Both the position numbers and the translations under genes were made by a program. DNA of 64,000 nucleotides, taken from assembly GCA_029893765.1 (NCBI GenBank), contig JARXZD010000002.1, positions 34,661 through 98,660 on the forward strand. The letters are read 5' to 3'. Below are positions 1 through 10,661 of this stretch, one piece after another. Under the pieces are notes generated by a model that saw only the letters and a list, made by a program, of their open reading frames with translations, did no database searches and was not told the origin of the DNA. Numbering within the stretch: position 1 is the stretch's first letter; each line of letters opens with the position of its first letter. Source of the stretch: Bacilli bacterium PM5-9. GTDB taxonomy: Bacteria; Bacillota_I; Bacilli_A; JAJDGJ01.

Positions 1-2
1 CA

Positions 3-1963
<1,961 letters not shown>

Positions 1964-1964
<1 letters not shown>

Positions 1965-2263
1965 TGAAACTTGTTGAAATTATGAGTAAAGAAGAAATAC
2001 AAAAATTATTAAAAGAAATTTATTATGAAGCATCTGATGAGGATTTTGAATATATATTACCTCAATTTACTGATATTACTCAATCGATAAATTATTTTTC
2101 AGAGGTAGATGTAGAAGATTTAGAACCTGCTGATTGGCCTTTTGATTTAAGTAGTACATATTTAAGAGAAGATGTTGTTAGTAAAACATTAACTAATGAG
2201 GAAGTATTACAAAATGCTCCTGAAACACAAGATGGTTATGTTAAATATATAAAGGTGGTGTAA
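1964..2263 (+). CDS. gatC: Asp/Glu-tRNA(Asn/Gln) amidotransferase subunit C
   Basis: A 99-residue acidic protein of GatC length. GatC is the small belt subunit that stabilises the GatA-GatB complex, which converts Glu-tRNA(Gln) (and Asp-tRNA(Asn) where needed) to the amidated form. The sequence shows the usual N-terminal helical part and the tail ending in a Y-x-x-Y/V region (GYVKYIKVV). The ATG overlaps the ligA stop (TAATG) with GAGG about 10 bases upstream, so it is translationally coupled. gatA follows 3 bases after the stop. The identification rests largely on context plus size. Confidence 0.93.
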
Positions 2264-2266
2264 TAT

Positions 2267-3727
2267 ATGCATAAAAAAACAATTATTGATTTACATGATG
2301 ATTTAGTAAACAAAAGAATTAGCCCAAAAGAATTAATTGATAGCTCAATTAAGCATATGGAAGAAGTAAATGGAAAACTTAATGCAATAAATAGTTTTTG
2401 CGAAATCAGTGATTATGATATAGATAGCGATAGCTATTTAGCTGGTATTCCTTATGCGATGAAAGATTTAGCTGCAACAAAAGATATTTTAACTACAAGT
2501 AGCTCTCACAGTCTTGAAAATTTCATCCCACCATTTAGTGCAACAATTTATAATAAATTCTCAGATTGTAAGGCAAAAATGGTTGTAAAATCTAACTTAG
2601 ATGAGTATGGTATGGGTGGTTTAAATATCAATTCAATCTATGGACGTACTCATAACCCATATAATCTTCAAAGAGGAACAGGTGGATCAAGTGGAGGTAG
2701 TGTTGCTTTAGTTGCTGCTGGATGTGTTCCTTTTGCAACTGGTACAGATACTGGCGATTCAGTTCGTAGACCTGCAGCATACTGTGGTGTTTATGGATTT
2801 AAACCAACATGGGGTGTTATTTCTCGTTATGGTATCTTCCCATACGCAAGTAGTTATGATCATACTGGTGTATTTACTCGTTGTGTTGATGATATTGCTA
2901 TTTTAATGGAAGAATTAAATGGACCTGATGAAAATGATCCAACAACAATGACACATCCAAAAGAGTACTTTTTTAAAGATTTAAAACCAACTGATAAAAA
3001 ATTAAAAATTGGATATTTAAAAGAATTAATTGAATCATTTGATAATGAATTAGTTCTAAAACAATTTGATGAAACAGTTGAATATTTAAAATCATTAGGA
3101 CATGAAGTTGTTGAAGTAAACATTTCAAAAGATATTTTAAGATGTAATAGAGGTAGTTACCATATTATTACTAATGTTGAGGGTGCTAGTAACCTTGCTA
3201 ATTTAAATGGTATTGGTTTTGGTGAAAGAGTAACTGGTGATAGTGTTGATGATTCAATTATTAAAAGTCGTTCTTATGGACTTTCAAAATATTCAATTGC
3301 TCGTTTAGTTATTGGACCAATGAGTTCACTTGAAGCAAATCGTGAAAAATATTATATTCAAGCTAAAAAAGTAAGAAGATTAATTATTAATGAGTTTGAT
3401 AGAATTTATAAAGATGTAGATATTCTTGTTGCACCTGCTAATAACTCTGCTGCTTATGATCCAGCAGTTACTGTAGAAATGAGTGATGATGCACGTTTAA
3501 TTGCTGAAAATCATTTATCTATTGGTAATGCTATTGGTGCTCCTAGTATTACAATTCCAACTCATTTTGATGATGAAGGATTACCTTATGCAATGACATT
3601 TATGGCTAAACCATATGATGATCAACTTGTTTTAGACTTTGCTAAACAATTTGAAAATGGATTACTAAAAGAAAACTATTTAGGATTACAAAGCTTTTAT
3701 AATGTTTATGCAAAGGAGGTAAAATAA
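2267..3727 (+). CDS. gatA: Glutamyl-tRNA(Gln) amidotransferase subunit A
   Basis: The 486-residue amidase-signature protein supplies ammonia from glutamine to GatB. The Ser-cisSer-Lys triad region is visible: Lys in GIPYAMKD, the Gly/Ser-rich stretch GTGGSSGGS, and the nucleophile-bearing GTDTGDSVRRPAAYCG. Most GatA proteins read DTGGSIRQP there; this one has Asp for the second Gly and RR for RQ, but keeps the catalytic Ser. Likewise the usual KDN after the catalytic Lys is KDL. The protein is therefore a somewhat divergent but apparently intact GatA. The start has a Shine-Dalgarno AAAGGTGG, and gatB begins one base after the stop. Confidence 0.95.
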   Translation: MHKKTIIDLHDDLVNKRISPKELIDSSIKHMEEVNGKLNAINSFCEISDYDIDSDSYLAGIPYAMKDLAATKDILTTSSSHSLENFIPPFSATIYNKFSDCKAKMVVKSNLDEYGMGGLNINSIYGRTHNPYNLQRGTGGSSGGSVALVAAGCVPFATGTDTGDSVRRPAAYCGVYGFKPTWGVISRYGIFPYASSYDHTGVFTRCVDDIAILMEELNGPDENDPTTMTHPKEYFFKDLKPTDKKLKIGYLKELIESFDNELVLKQFDETVEYLKSLGHEVVEVNISKDILRCNRGSYHIITNVEGASNLANLNGIGFGERVTGDSVDDSIIKSRSYGLSKYSIARLVIGPMSSLEANREKYYIQAKKVRRLIINEFDRIYKDVDILVAPANNSAAYDPAVTVEMSDDARLIAENHLSIGNAIGAPSITIPTHFDDEGLPYAMTFMAKPYDDQLVLDFAKQFENGLLKENYLGLQSFYNVYAKEVK

Positions 3728-3728
3728 A

Positions 3729-5159
3729 ATGAATTTTGAAACAATAATCGGAATTGAAATTCACTGTGAATTAAAAACAAATACTAAAATGTTCTCTGGT
3801 TCAAAAGTTGGATTCAATGATCCAGTAAATACAAATGTAAATGAAGTGGATTTAGGAATGCCAGGAACACTTCCAGCTTTAAATAAACGTGGTGTTGAAC
3901 AAGCATTAAAAGCATGTCATATCTTTAATATGGATATTAACCCTGTTTTAAGATTTGATCGTAAATGTTATTTCTATCCTGATTTAACAAAAGGTTTTCA
4001 AATAACACAAAATGACTATCCAATAGGAACAAATGGTCATATTACAATAGATATGGATGAATATAAAAAAGAAGTAAAAATTACTAAAGTTGTAATTGAA
4101 GAGGATACTGCTAAATTAACACATCTTGATGATTGTACTTTAATTGATTATAACCGTTGCGGAAACCCTTTAATTGAAATTATTAGTGATGCATCTATGC
4201 GTAGTGCTAAAGAAGCAGCTACATACGTTAATACATTAAGAAATATGTTAATGTATGCAAATATTAGTGATGCAAAAATGGAAGAAGGATCACTTCGTTG
4301 TGATGTTAATATTTCATTAAGACCATTTGGTCAAGAAGAGTTTGGAACAAAAACTGAAATAAAAAATTTAAATTCAATTTCTAATATTGAAAAAGCAATT
4401 AATTATGAAGTTGAAAGACAAAAGAAAATTATTTTAAGTAATGAAACATTAGAATCAGAAACAAGAAGATTTGATGAAGCGACAAAAACAACTATTGCAA
4501 TGCGTCGTAAAGATGGAGTAATTGATTATCGTTTCCATCGTGAGCCAAATATTTTACCAACGGTTATCAGCAATGATTTAATTGAAGGTGTTAAAAAGGA
4601 AATTCCATTAATGCCTGCTGAATTAATTGATATTTATACAAATAAATATGGTATTTCAATTGTTGATGCTAGAATTTTAACAAGTGATATTTTATTATCT
4701 AATTACTTTAATGAAGCAGTTAAACATACTACTAACTATAAAACAGTAGCAAACTGGATAATTAGTGAAATACTATCTTATTTAAATAAAAATAATTTTT
4801 CAATTGATAAACAAGCATTATCTCCAGAATCATTAGCAAAAATGATTAATTATATGGATGAAGGCTTAATTTCAAGTAAACACTTAAAACAAATCTTTGA
4901 AATTGTTACAACTAGTAATTCTGATGATGTTGATAAAATTATTAAAGAAAACAAAATGCTAATGATAAGTGATGAAAAGGAAATCTTAGTATTTATTGAA
5001 AATGTAATTAAAAATAATCCTGAATCAATTAATGATTATAAAAATGGAAAAGATAATGCTTTAAAATTTTTATTAGGTCAAATTATGAAAGATTCTCATG
5101 GACAAGTTAATCCAAAATTAACTAATGAATTATTAATAAAAGAATTAAATAAACTGTAG
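3729..5159 (+). CDS. gatB: Asp/Glu-tRNA(Asn/Gln) amidotransferase subunit B
   Basis: A 476-residue GatB with the hallmark N-terminus (GIEIHCELKTNTKMFSGS), a catalytic domain with Cys- and His-rich kinase-like segments (RFDRKCYFYPDLTKGFQ), the EEDTAKL stretch, and a C-terminal YqeY-like helical tail domain that binds tRNA. It activates the glutamyl or aspartyl group on tRNA with ATP and transfers ammonia delivered from GatA. A strong AAAGGAGG lies 8 bases before the ATG. Last gene of the gatCAB set; the RNase J-like gene begins 14 bases on and has its own strong AAAGGAGG. Confidence 0.97.
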   Translation: MNFETIIGIEIHCELKTNTKMFSGSKVGFNDPVNTNVNEVDLGMPGTLPALNKRGVEQALKACHIFNMDINPVLRFDRKCYFYPDLTKGFQITQNDYPIGTNGHITIDMDEYKKEVKITKVVIEEDTAKLTHLDDCTLIDYNRCGNPLIEIISDASMRSAKEAATYVNTLRNMLMYANISDAKMEEGSLRCDVNISLRPFGQEEFGTKTEIKNLNSISNIEKAINYEVERQKKIILSNETLESETRRFDEATKTTIAMRRKDGVIDYRFHREPNILPTVISNDLIEGVKKEIPLMPAELIDIYTNKYGISIVDARILTSDILLSNYFNEAVKHTTNYKTVANWIISEILSYLNKNNFSIDKQALSPESLAKMINYMDEGLISSKHLKQIFEIVTTSNSDDVDKIIKENKMLMISDEKEILVFIENVIKNNPESINDYKNGKDNALKFLLGQIMKDSHGQVNPKLTNELLIKELNKL

Positions 5160-5173
5160 AAAGGAGGAATGTA

Positions 5174-6823
5174 ATGAATCAAAAAATTAAGTTTTTTGCT
5201 TTAGGTGGGCTAGATGAAAACGGTAAAAATATGTATTGTTTAGAAATAGATGATGATATTTTTGTTATCGAGGCTGGATTAAAATACCCTGAATCTCAAA
5301 GTTTAGGGATTGATATTGAAATACCAACATTTGATTATTTAATTGAAAATGAAAAGAGAGTAAAAGGTATCTTTTTAACTCATGCTCATCCTGATGCTAT
5401 GGGTGCTATTTCATATCTATTAAAAGAGATTTCACCAACGATTTATGCATCACATCTTACATCATGGATTGTAGAAGATCGTTTGAAAGAAGCAGGAATA
5501 AAAAAATATACAATTAAAAGAATTAAAGAAAACTCTATTATTAAAATTAAAGATAAACTAAGAGTTCATACTTTTAAAACAACACATTCAATTATTCAAT
5601 CACTTGGTTTAGCATTTGAAACAGAACAAGGGTTCATTGTTTTTACATCTGATTTTATTATTGATTTTGGCTCAACTGATGGTTATCAAACTGATGTATA
5701 TAAACTAGTTGATATTGCCAAAAAAGGTGTTCTATTGTTAATGACTGAATCTATTGGAGCCAATAAAACAGGTCATACTTCACCAAATCATAAAATTACT
5801 TCAATGGTAGAACCAATTATTAGTAATGCACCAAGTAGAATAATTGTCACTGCATATACACATAGTATGTATAATATTCAAGAAATTGTTAATGTTGCTA
5901 TTAAATATAATTATCGTATTATCTTTTTAAATAAAGATTTACAAGATTTAGTTCATAAGCATGAAAAACTAGGATTACCTATTGTGCCAAAAGATAAAAT
6001 AACTAATATTAAAGATATTGATAAAGGTGATGTTTTGGTTGTTATATCAGGTAATGGTAGTGATTTATATGAACAATTATCAAGAATCGCAACAAAAGAG
6101 GATAGCGTATTAAAACCTACTCAAAAGGATACATTTATAATTGCTAGTCCTGCAATCCCTGGTATTGAAAACCTTTCAATTAAAGCTATTGATGATATCT
6201 ATCGTCTTGATTCTGATGTATATACTTTTTCTTCAAAAAATATAGCAAGTATGCATGCTTCTCAAGAAGATATTAAAATGATGATTAATTTATTTAAACC
6301 AAAATATTATCTACCTGTTAAAGGTGAATACACACAGTTAATGGCAAATGCTAATATTGCATATGAAATGGGAATACCTGCTGATAATGTTATAGTTTTA
6401 GAAAATGGAGAAGTTGTTAATTTTAAAGACAATATGCTTCAAGAGAAAAGAGAACACATTGAAGTTGGCAGTATGCTTATTGATGGTCAAACTGTTAATG
6501 ATAATAATGGAATTGTCTTAAATGATAGATTATCATTATCTCAAGATGGAACAGTTATTATTGGTATTGGTTTAGATAAAAAAACTAAAGAACAGACAAT
6601 GAGTATGGATATTCAAACAAGAGGTTTTATTTATATAAAAGATTCTGAATATATTATTACTGAAATTAAAAAAATTGTTAATGAAACACTTGAACAATTT
6701 ACTTTTAAAGATGAACAAGACTTTAATGATGCAAAAGCAAAAATTAGAGAAAATGTTTCACGATATATTTATAAAGAAACTAACAAAAGACCAATTGTTT
6801 TATCTATGATAATTACAGTATAA
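5174..6823 (+). CDS. rnjB: RNase J family protein, probably the J2-type paralogue
   Basis: A 549-residue metallo-beta-lactamase/beta-CASP protein of RNase J length and layout, with a C-terminal dimerisation domain. RNase J enzymes are 5'-3' exo- and endoribonucleases in RNA decay. The zinc-ligand motif, HxHxDH in active J1, reads HAHPDA here (residues 70-75), so the last His is lost. The later J1-type PVHGEY is PVKGEY and the SDSTN-like motif is TESIGAN. As I recall, B. subtilis and staphylococcal J2 proteins carry the same kind of degenerate motifs and act mainly as partners of J1. I infer a J2-type, weakly active or structural subunit; J1 should be elsewhere in the genome. Followed by a terminator. 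Confidence 0.85.
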   Translation: MNQKIKFFALGGLDENGKNMYCLEIDDDIFVIEAGLKYPESQSLGIDIEIPTFDYLIENEKRVKGIFLTHAHPDAMGAISYLLKEISPTIYASHLTSWIVEDRLKEAGIKKYTIKRIKENSIIKIKDKLRVHTFKTTHSIIQSLGLAFETEQGFIVFTSDFIIDFGSTDGYQTDVYKLVDIAKKGVLLLMTESIGANKTGHTSPNHKITSMVEPIISNAPSRIIVTAYTHSMYNIQEIVNVAIKYNYRIIFLNKDLQDLVHKHEKLGLPIVPKDKITNIKDIDKGDVLVVISGNGSDLYEQLSRIATKEDSVLKPTQKDTFIIASPAIPGIENLSIKAIDDIYRLDSDVYTFSSKNIASMHASQEDIKMMINLFKPKYYLPVKGEYTQLMANANIAYEMGIPADNVIVLENGEVVNFKDNMLQEKREHIEVGSMLIDGQTVNDNNGIVLNDRLSLSQDGTVIIGIGLDKKTKEQTMSMDIQTRGFIYIKDSEYIITEIKKIVNETLEQFTFKDEQDFNDAKAKIRENVSRYIYKETNKRPIVLSMIITV

Positions 6824-6850
6824 AAGATAGATTAATTTCTATCTTTTTTT
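6822..6850 (+). terminator. Rho-independent terminator after the RNase J-like gene
   Basis: AAGATAG and CTATCTT arms around an 8-base loop followed by a run of T on the + strand, directly after the stop codon. Confidence 0.8.
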
Positions 6851-6853
6851 GCA

Positions 6854-6877
6854 TAAAAAAAAGACATCACTGTCTTA
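6854..6877 (-). terminator. Rho-independent terminator of the YgiQ-like gene
   Basis: Read on the - strand, AAGACAGTGATGTCTT is followed by seven or more T residues. The stem overlaps the stop codon of the YgiQ-like gene, so the two convergent genes have back-to-back terminators. Confidence 0.8.
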
Positions 6878-8635
6878 TTTTAAAATAGGTATTAAGTCTT
6901 TTCTGTTTAAAATAGTTAAGGCTTTTTTTACTAACTCTCTATTTTTTGGTAAATGATATTGTAATAAAGCATTTTGTAATTTCTTTTCTTCTTCACTTTT
7001 AGCAACATATATTTCTTTTTTAGTAAAAGGATTTTTATTTGTATAATACATTAATGTTGAAATTGTTGAAGGAGTAGGGTAGAAATCTTGTGCCTGTTGT
7101 GGTTTATAATTAATTTCTTTTAAAAATAAAGCTAACTCTAAAGCATCTTCAAGTTTTGAACCAGGATGACTTGACATTAAATAAGGTAATGCATATTGTT
7201 TTAAACCCAATGATTTATTAACTTTATCAAATTCACTAACAAATTTTTTATATTTATTAATATTTGGTTTATTCATAAGCCTTAAAACATTATTTGAACA
7301 ATGTTCAGGTGCTAACCTAAGTTGACCAGATACATGATATTTAGCAAGCTCTAATAAATATTTTTTATCATCTTTTAATAAATAATCATATCTTATTCCT
7401 GAACGAACAAAAACTTTTTTAATTCCTTCAATTTCACGAACAGCTTTAAGCGTATCAAAATATTTAGAATGATCAACCTTTAAATTTTGACACATATTAT
7501 ACCCTAAGCAGCTTTTATCACGACAGCTACCATGTTTATTTAATTTATCACACATTTCATCGTTGAAATTAGCAGTCGGTCCACCAACATCATGAATGTA
7601 ACCTTTAAAATCAGGTAAACTCATCATTTTGTGTGCCTCATCAACACAAGAATTTTTAGAACGCATACTAATTTGTTTTCCTTGATGAAAAGTTAATGCA
7701 CAAAAGTGACAAGCACCATTACAACCACGATTAATTGAAATGCTATATTTTATTTCCTTTAAAGCATTAACACTTCCTAATTTATGATATTCATCATAAG
7801 ATTCATAAGTAAATGGTAAATCATATAAATGATCTAATTCATTTTGACTTAGAATTGGCATTGGAATATTTTGAACAATAAAACAATCATTATAAGGTTC
7901 AATAAGAATTTGAGCACTTTGATGCTCATTATTGTAATATTGTTGTAAGAATGAATCTATATATTTATCCTTATCTTTTAAATCATTAAAAGAGGGAAGT
8001 AATTTATACTCACTTATATTTTCTAAAGTATTAATTTTATATGAAGTACCATTAATGAAAGTTAAATCTTTTATTGATAGACCACTATTAAGATAATCAG
8101 CAATTTCAATGATAGCTTTTTCTCCCATACTATAAACAAGTAAATCAGCATCACTTGTTAATAAAATAGATGGTAAAATTTTATCTTGCCAATAGTCATA
8201 ATGGGCAAACCTTCTTAAACTAGCTTCAATACCACCAATTATAATAGCCATTTCATCACCATAAGCTTCTCTAATCATTTTTGAATAAACGCTAGTCGCA
8301 TAATCAGGGCGTCTTATTTTATCATTGACAGAATAAACATCTTTCTTTCTTTTTTTCCTGCTAACATAATAATTATTTACCATTGAATCAATATTACCAG
8401 AGCTTACTAAAAAGGCTAATCGAGGCTTACCACACTTTTTAATTGAGTTTTTATCATTTACACTAGGTTGTGCAATGATTGCTACTGTATAATTAAAAGA
8501 CTCTAAATATCGTGCAATTAAACTAGTTCCAAAACTTGGATGATCAACATAAGCATCACCACTTACAACAACAAAGTCAACTTGTTCAATATTATTTGCT
8601 CTTAATTCTTTCTTATTTGTACATAAAAATTTCAT
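6875..8635 (-). CDS. YgiQ family radical SAM protein
   Basis: A 586-residue member of the YgiQ/UPF0313 radical SAM family, whose reaction is unknown. The N-terminus has the family stretch VVSGDAYVDHPSFGTSLIAR. The central radical SAM core shows the CxxxCxxC cluster motif in RGCNGACHFCAL, where three Cys hold a [4Fe-4S] cluster that cleaves S-adenosylmethionine. Further cysteines (CRDKSCLGYNMC) lie downstream. It is the only - strand gene left of the dif site. The start ATG has GGTGAT 4 bases upstream, and an extended -10 (TG-T-TATAAT) lies in the region shared with the divergent dnaD-like gene. Confidence 0.9.
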   Translation of the reverse strand: MKFLCTNKKELRANNIEQVDFVVVSGDAYVDHPSFGTSLIARYLESFNYTVAIIAQPSVNDKNSIKKCGKPRLAFLVSSGNIDSMVNNYYVSRKKRKKDVYSVNDKIRRPDYATSVYSKMIREAYGDEMAIIIGGIEASLRRFAHYDYWQDKILPSILLTSDADLLVYSMGEKAIIEIADYLNSGLSIKDLTFINGTSYKINTLENISEYKLLPSFNDLKDKDKYIDSFLQQYYNNEHQSAQILIEPYNDCFIVQNIPMPILSQNELDHLYDLPFTYESYDEYHKLGSVNALKEIKYSISINRGCNGACHFCALTFHQGKQISMRSKNSCVDEAHKMMSLPDFKGYIHDVGGPTANFNDEMCDKLNKHGSCRDKSCLGYNMCQNLKVDHSKYFDTLKAVREIEGIKKVFVRSGIRYDYLLKDDKKYLLELAKYHVSGQLRLAPEHCSNNVLRLMNKPNINKYKKFVSEFDKVNKSLGLKQYALPYLMSSHPGSKLEDALELALFLKEINYKPQQAQDFYPTPSTISTLMYYTNKNPFTKKEIYVAKSEEEKKLQNALLQYHLPKNRELVKKALTILNRKDLIPILK

Positions 8636-8729
8636 TTAAATCACCAAAAATATTATAACATATTTATTATTTATATAGTTATTCATTTGAAAATAAGATA
8701 TAATATTATAGGAAAGGCTGGCGAGTTTA

Positions 8730-9284
8730 ATGATTAATTTTGAAAAACTTTTAGAAAATAAAATAATAAGTAAAGAACAATTTCTACTTAATTATTATTC
8801 TTTAATTAATATTAATGAAACAGAACTTGTGATTATATTATTAATAGAGAATATGTTAAGTTCAAATAAATTAGTTACAGTTCAAGAATTAGAAAAGAAA
8901 ATGAATATATCAAGTGATATTATAAATAAAGCAATAAAAAGATTAATACAAAAAAAATATTTAAGTTTTGATCCATATTCAAGTAATAATAGTATTGATA
9001 CAAGTTTTATTTATGAAAAAATTGTTGATCAATTAACAAAAGATGAAATAGCAAGCAATGAAAAAAATAAGACAAAAAATGAGGGAAACCTTATAAAAAT
9101 GTTTGAGAAAGAGTTCAAAAGAAATTTATCACCATTTGAAATAGAAACTATTAGAGAATGGTCAACATCATTTAGTGAAGAATTAATTATTTATAGTTTA
9201 AGAGAAGCAGTATTAAATGGTGTAATAAATTTAAAATATATTGAAAAAATTATTGTGGAACAGGCGAAAATTATTAATGGATAA
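8730..9284 (+). CDS. dnaD: DnaD-like replication initiation/primosome protein
   Basis: A 184-residue protein with a winged-helix N-terminal half (IINKAIKRLIQKKYLSFDPY) and a DnaD/DnaB_2-type C-terminal domain (MFEKEFKRNLSPFEIETI, then the closing YIEKII motif). In Firmicutes DnaD helps load the replicative helicase with DnaB and DnaI at oriC and at restart sites. It overlaps nth by 8 bases, and a dnaD-nth pair is the classical Firmicute order, which supports the call. A TATAAT box lies about 25 bases upstream; the -35 (TAGTTA, 17-bp spacing) is weak. Confidence 0.88.
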   Translation: MINFEKLLENKIISKEQFLLNYYSLININETELVIILLIENMLSSNKLVTVQELEKKMNISSDIINKAIKRLIQKKYLSFDPYSSNNSIDTSFIYEKIVDQLTKDEIASNEKNKTKNEGNLIKMFEKEFKRNLSPFEIETIREWSTSFSEELIIYSLREAVLNGVINLKYIEKIIVEQAKIING

Positions 9285-9909
9285 AAGAGCTTTAAAAATA
9301 AAAGAAGTTTTAGACAAAATGTACCCTGATGCATATTGTGAACTTAATTTTTCAAATGAACTAGAGTTGTTGATTGCTGTTTTACTATCAGCACAAACAA
9401 CCGATAAATCTGTAAACAAACTAACTAAAATGTTATTTAAAAAATATCAATCAGTAGATGACTATATAAATGCAGATATAAATGAATTAGAAAATGATTT
9501 AAGAACTATCGGTTTATATAAAAATAAGGCAAAGAATATTATTAAACTTGCTAATATGTTAAAAAATGATTTTAATAAAACAATTCCTCATACTAGAGAG
9601 GAATTAGAAAGATTACCTGGTGTTGGAAGAAAGACTGCTAATGTTGTCTTATCATGTGCTTTTAATGTTCCGACAATTGCAGTTGATACGCATGTTGAGC
9701 GTGTTGCAAAACGCCTTAAACTTGCATATAAAAATGATTCAGTTTTAAAGGTTGAAGAAAAGTTGATGAAAAAGTTTCCAAAAGAAATGTGGTCAAAGCT
9801 ACATCATCAATTAATTTTCTTTGGTAGATATCATTGTAAGGCGATAAACCCTAATTGCAATACTTGTCAATTAAAAGAGCTTTGCAGATACCCAAATATA
9901 AATATCTAA
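9277..9909 (+). CDS. nth: Endonuclease III (base-excision DNA glycosylase/AP lyase)
   Basis: Removes oxidised pyrimidines and nicks abasic sites. Helix-hairpin-helix LPGVGRKTANVV carries the catalytic Lys, followed by the catalytic Asp in TIAVDTHVERV. The C-terminal [4Fe-4S] loop shows the exact C-x6-C-x2-C-x5-C spacing (CKAINPNCNTCQLKELC). The start is placed at the ATG at 9277 (MDKRALKIKEVL, 210 residues), which gives the family length and overlaps the dnaD stop by 8 bases. A longer frame from 9241 would add 12 residues that do not fit the family. Confidence 0.95.
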   Translation: MDKRALKIKEVLDKMYPDAYCELNFSNELELLIAVLLSAQTTDKSVNKLTKMLFKKYQSVDDYINADINELENDLRTIGLYKNKAKNIIKLANMLKNDFNKTIPHTREELERLPGVGRKTANVVLSCAFNVPTIAVDTHVERVAKRLKLAYKNDSVLKVEEKLMKKFPKEMWSKLHHQLIFFGRYHCKAINPNCNTCQLKELCRYPNINI

Positions 9910-9971
9910 GTTTTTTAAAATACAATAATATTATACTTACAATCTTTATATTATTTATTTAAATAAATTGC

Positions 9972-10000
9972 TTGATTTTAACACATAAATAACATATAAT
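9972..10000 (+). promoter_or_regulatory. rpsU promoter
   Basis: TTGATT (9972-9977), a 17-base spacer and TATAAT (9995-10000), about 40 bases ahead of the rpsU start: a standard sigma-A-type promoter. Confidence 0.75.
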
Positions 10001-10040
10001 ATTAAGTGTAGAAGCTACATAGAAGGGAGGCTAGTTTAAG

Positions 10041-10214
10041 ATGTCAAAAGTTGAAGTAAGAAATAATGAATCTTTAGATGATGCACTTCGTCGTTTTAAA
10101 AGACAAGTTTCCAAAACTGGTACTCTTCAAGAAGCACGTAAGAGAGAATATTATGTAAAGCCTGGAATTAAAAAGAAATTAAAGTCTGAAGAAGCACGTA
10201 AAAAGAAATTTTAA
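10041..10214 (+). CDS. rpsU: 30S ribosomal protein bS21
   Basis: A 57-residue basic protein, short but unmistakable: [20 protein letters not shown] at the start, then [18 protein letters not shown], and a Lys/Arg-rich tail. bS21 sits near the decoding platform of the small subunit and helps initiation. The Shine-Dalgarno GGGAGG lies about 13 bases upstream. It is a single-gene unit with its own promoter and a terminator; the yqeY gene that often follows rpsU is not here. Confidence 0.97.
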   Translation: MSKVEVRNNESLDDALRRFKRQVSKTGTLQEARKREYYVKPGIKKKLKSEEARKKKF

Positions 10215-10218
10215 TTAT

Positions 10219-10241
10219 AAAAGCACAGTAGTGCTTTTTTT
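10219..10241 (+). terminator. Terminator after rpsU
   Basis: AAAGCAC-AGTA-GTGCTTT followed by T residues, six bases after the rpsU stop. Confidence 0.85.
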
Positions 10242-10264
10242 AATACATAAAGAGGTGTTTTATT

Positions 10265-10657
10265 GTGAATATTTACAGGTATATGAGAAATATTAATAAT
10301 GTTTTAATTGTAGGAGACATTAATTTTTTTGATGATGATAATATTGAAGTTGAAATGATTTCTGATCATAAACAAGAAAATGTTGTAAGGTATATAAATA
10401 TCTTAGATTTTATTAATGACAAAAAAAAGCCATTTTATTTTAAATATAATAATATTATAATAGAAGAGAAATACTTGGATATCTTTGGTGATGTTAAATA
10501 TTTTTTCGAAGATAATAATTTTAAATTATTAATTATTTTAAATAAAGAATATCAAATTGAAAAAAGTGATACTTTAATTAAAATATTAGATAATAAATTA
10601 TTTGATACTAAAATTTTTAGTGATGATAATTTTCAAATTTTAGAAATAACTAGGTGA
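10265..10657 (+). CDS. Hypothetical protein, 130 residues
   Basis: I do not recognise this protein. It starts with GTG behind AGAGGTG. It is rich in Asn, Asp and Ile, has no membrane segment or signal peptide, no Cys, and no motif I can name. The pattern of short hydrophobic strands (NNVLIVGDINFF, FKLLIILNKEY) suggests a small alpha/beta cytoplasmic fold. It sits 4 bases before the cation-efflux gene and is probably co-transcribed with it. Either an accessory of that transporter or a neighbour by chance. Confidence 0.6.
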   Translation: MNIYRYMRNINNVLIVGDINFFDDDNIEVEMISDHKQENVVRYINILDFINDKKKPFYFKYNNIIIEEKYLDIFGDVKYFFEDNNFKLLIILNKEYQIEKSDTLIKILDNKLFDTKIFSDDNFQILEITR

Positions 10658-10661
10658 TTAT

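Noticed and set aside
9910..9971. A terminator between nth and rpsU
   Set aside because: Only T/A tracts with no clear stem could be found.
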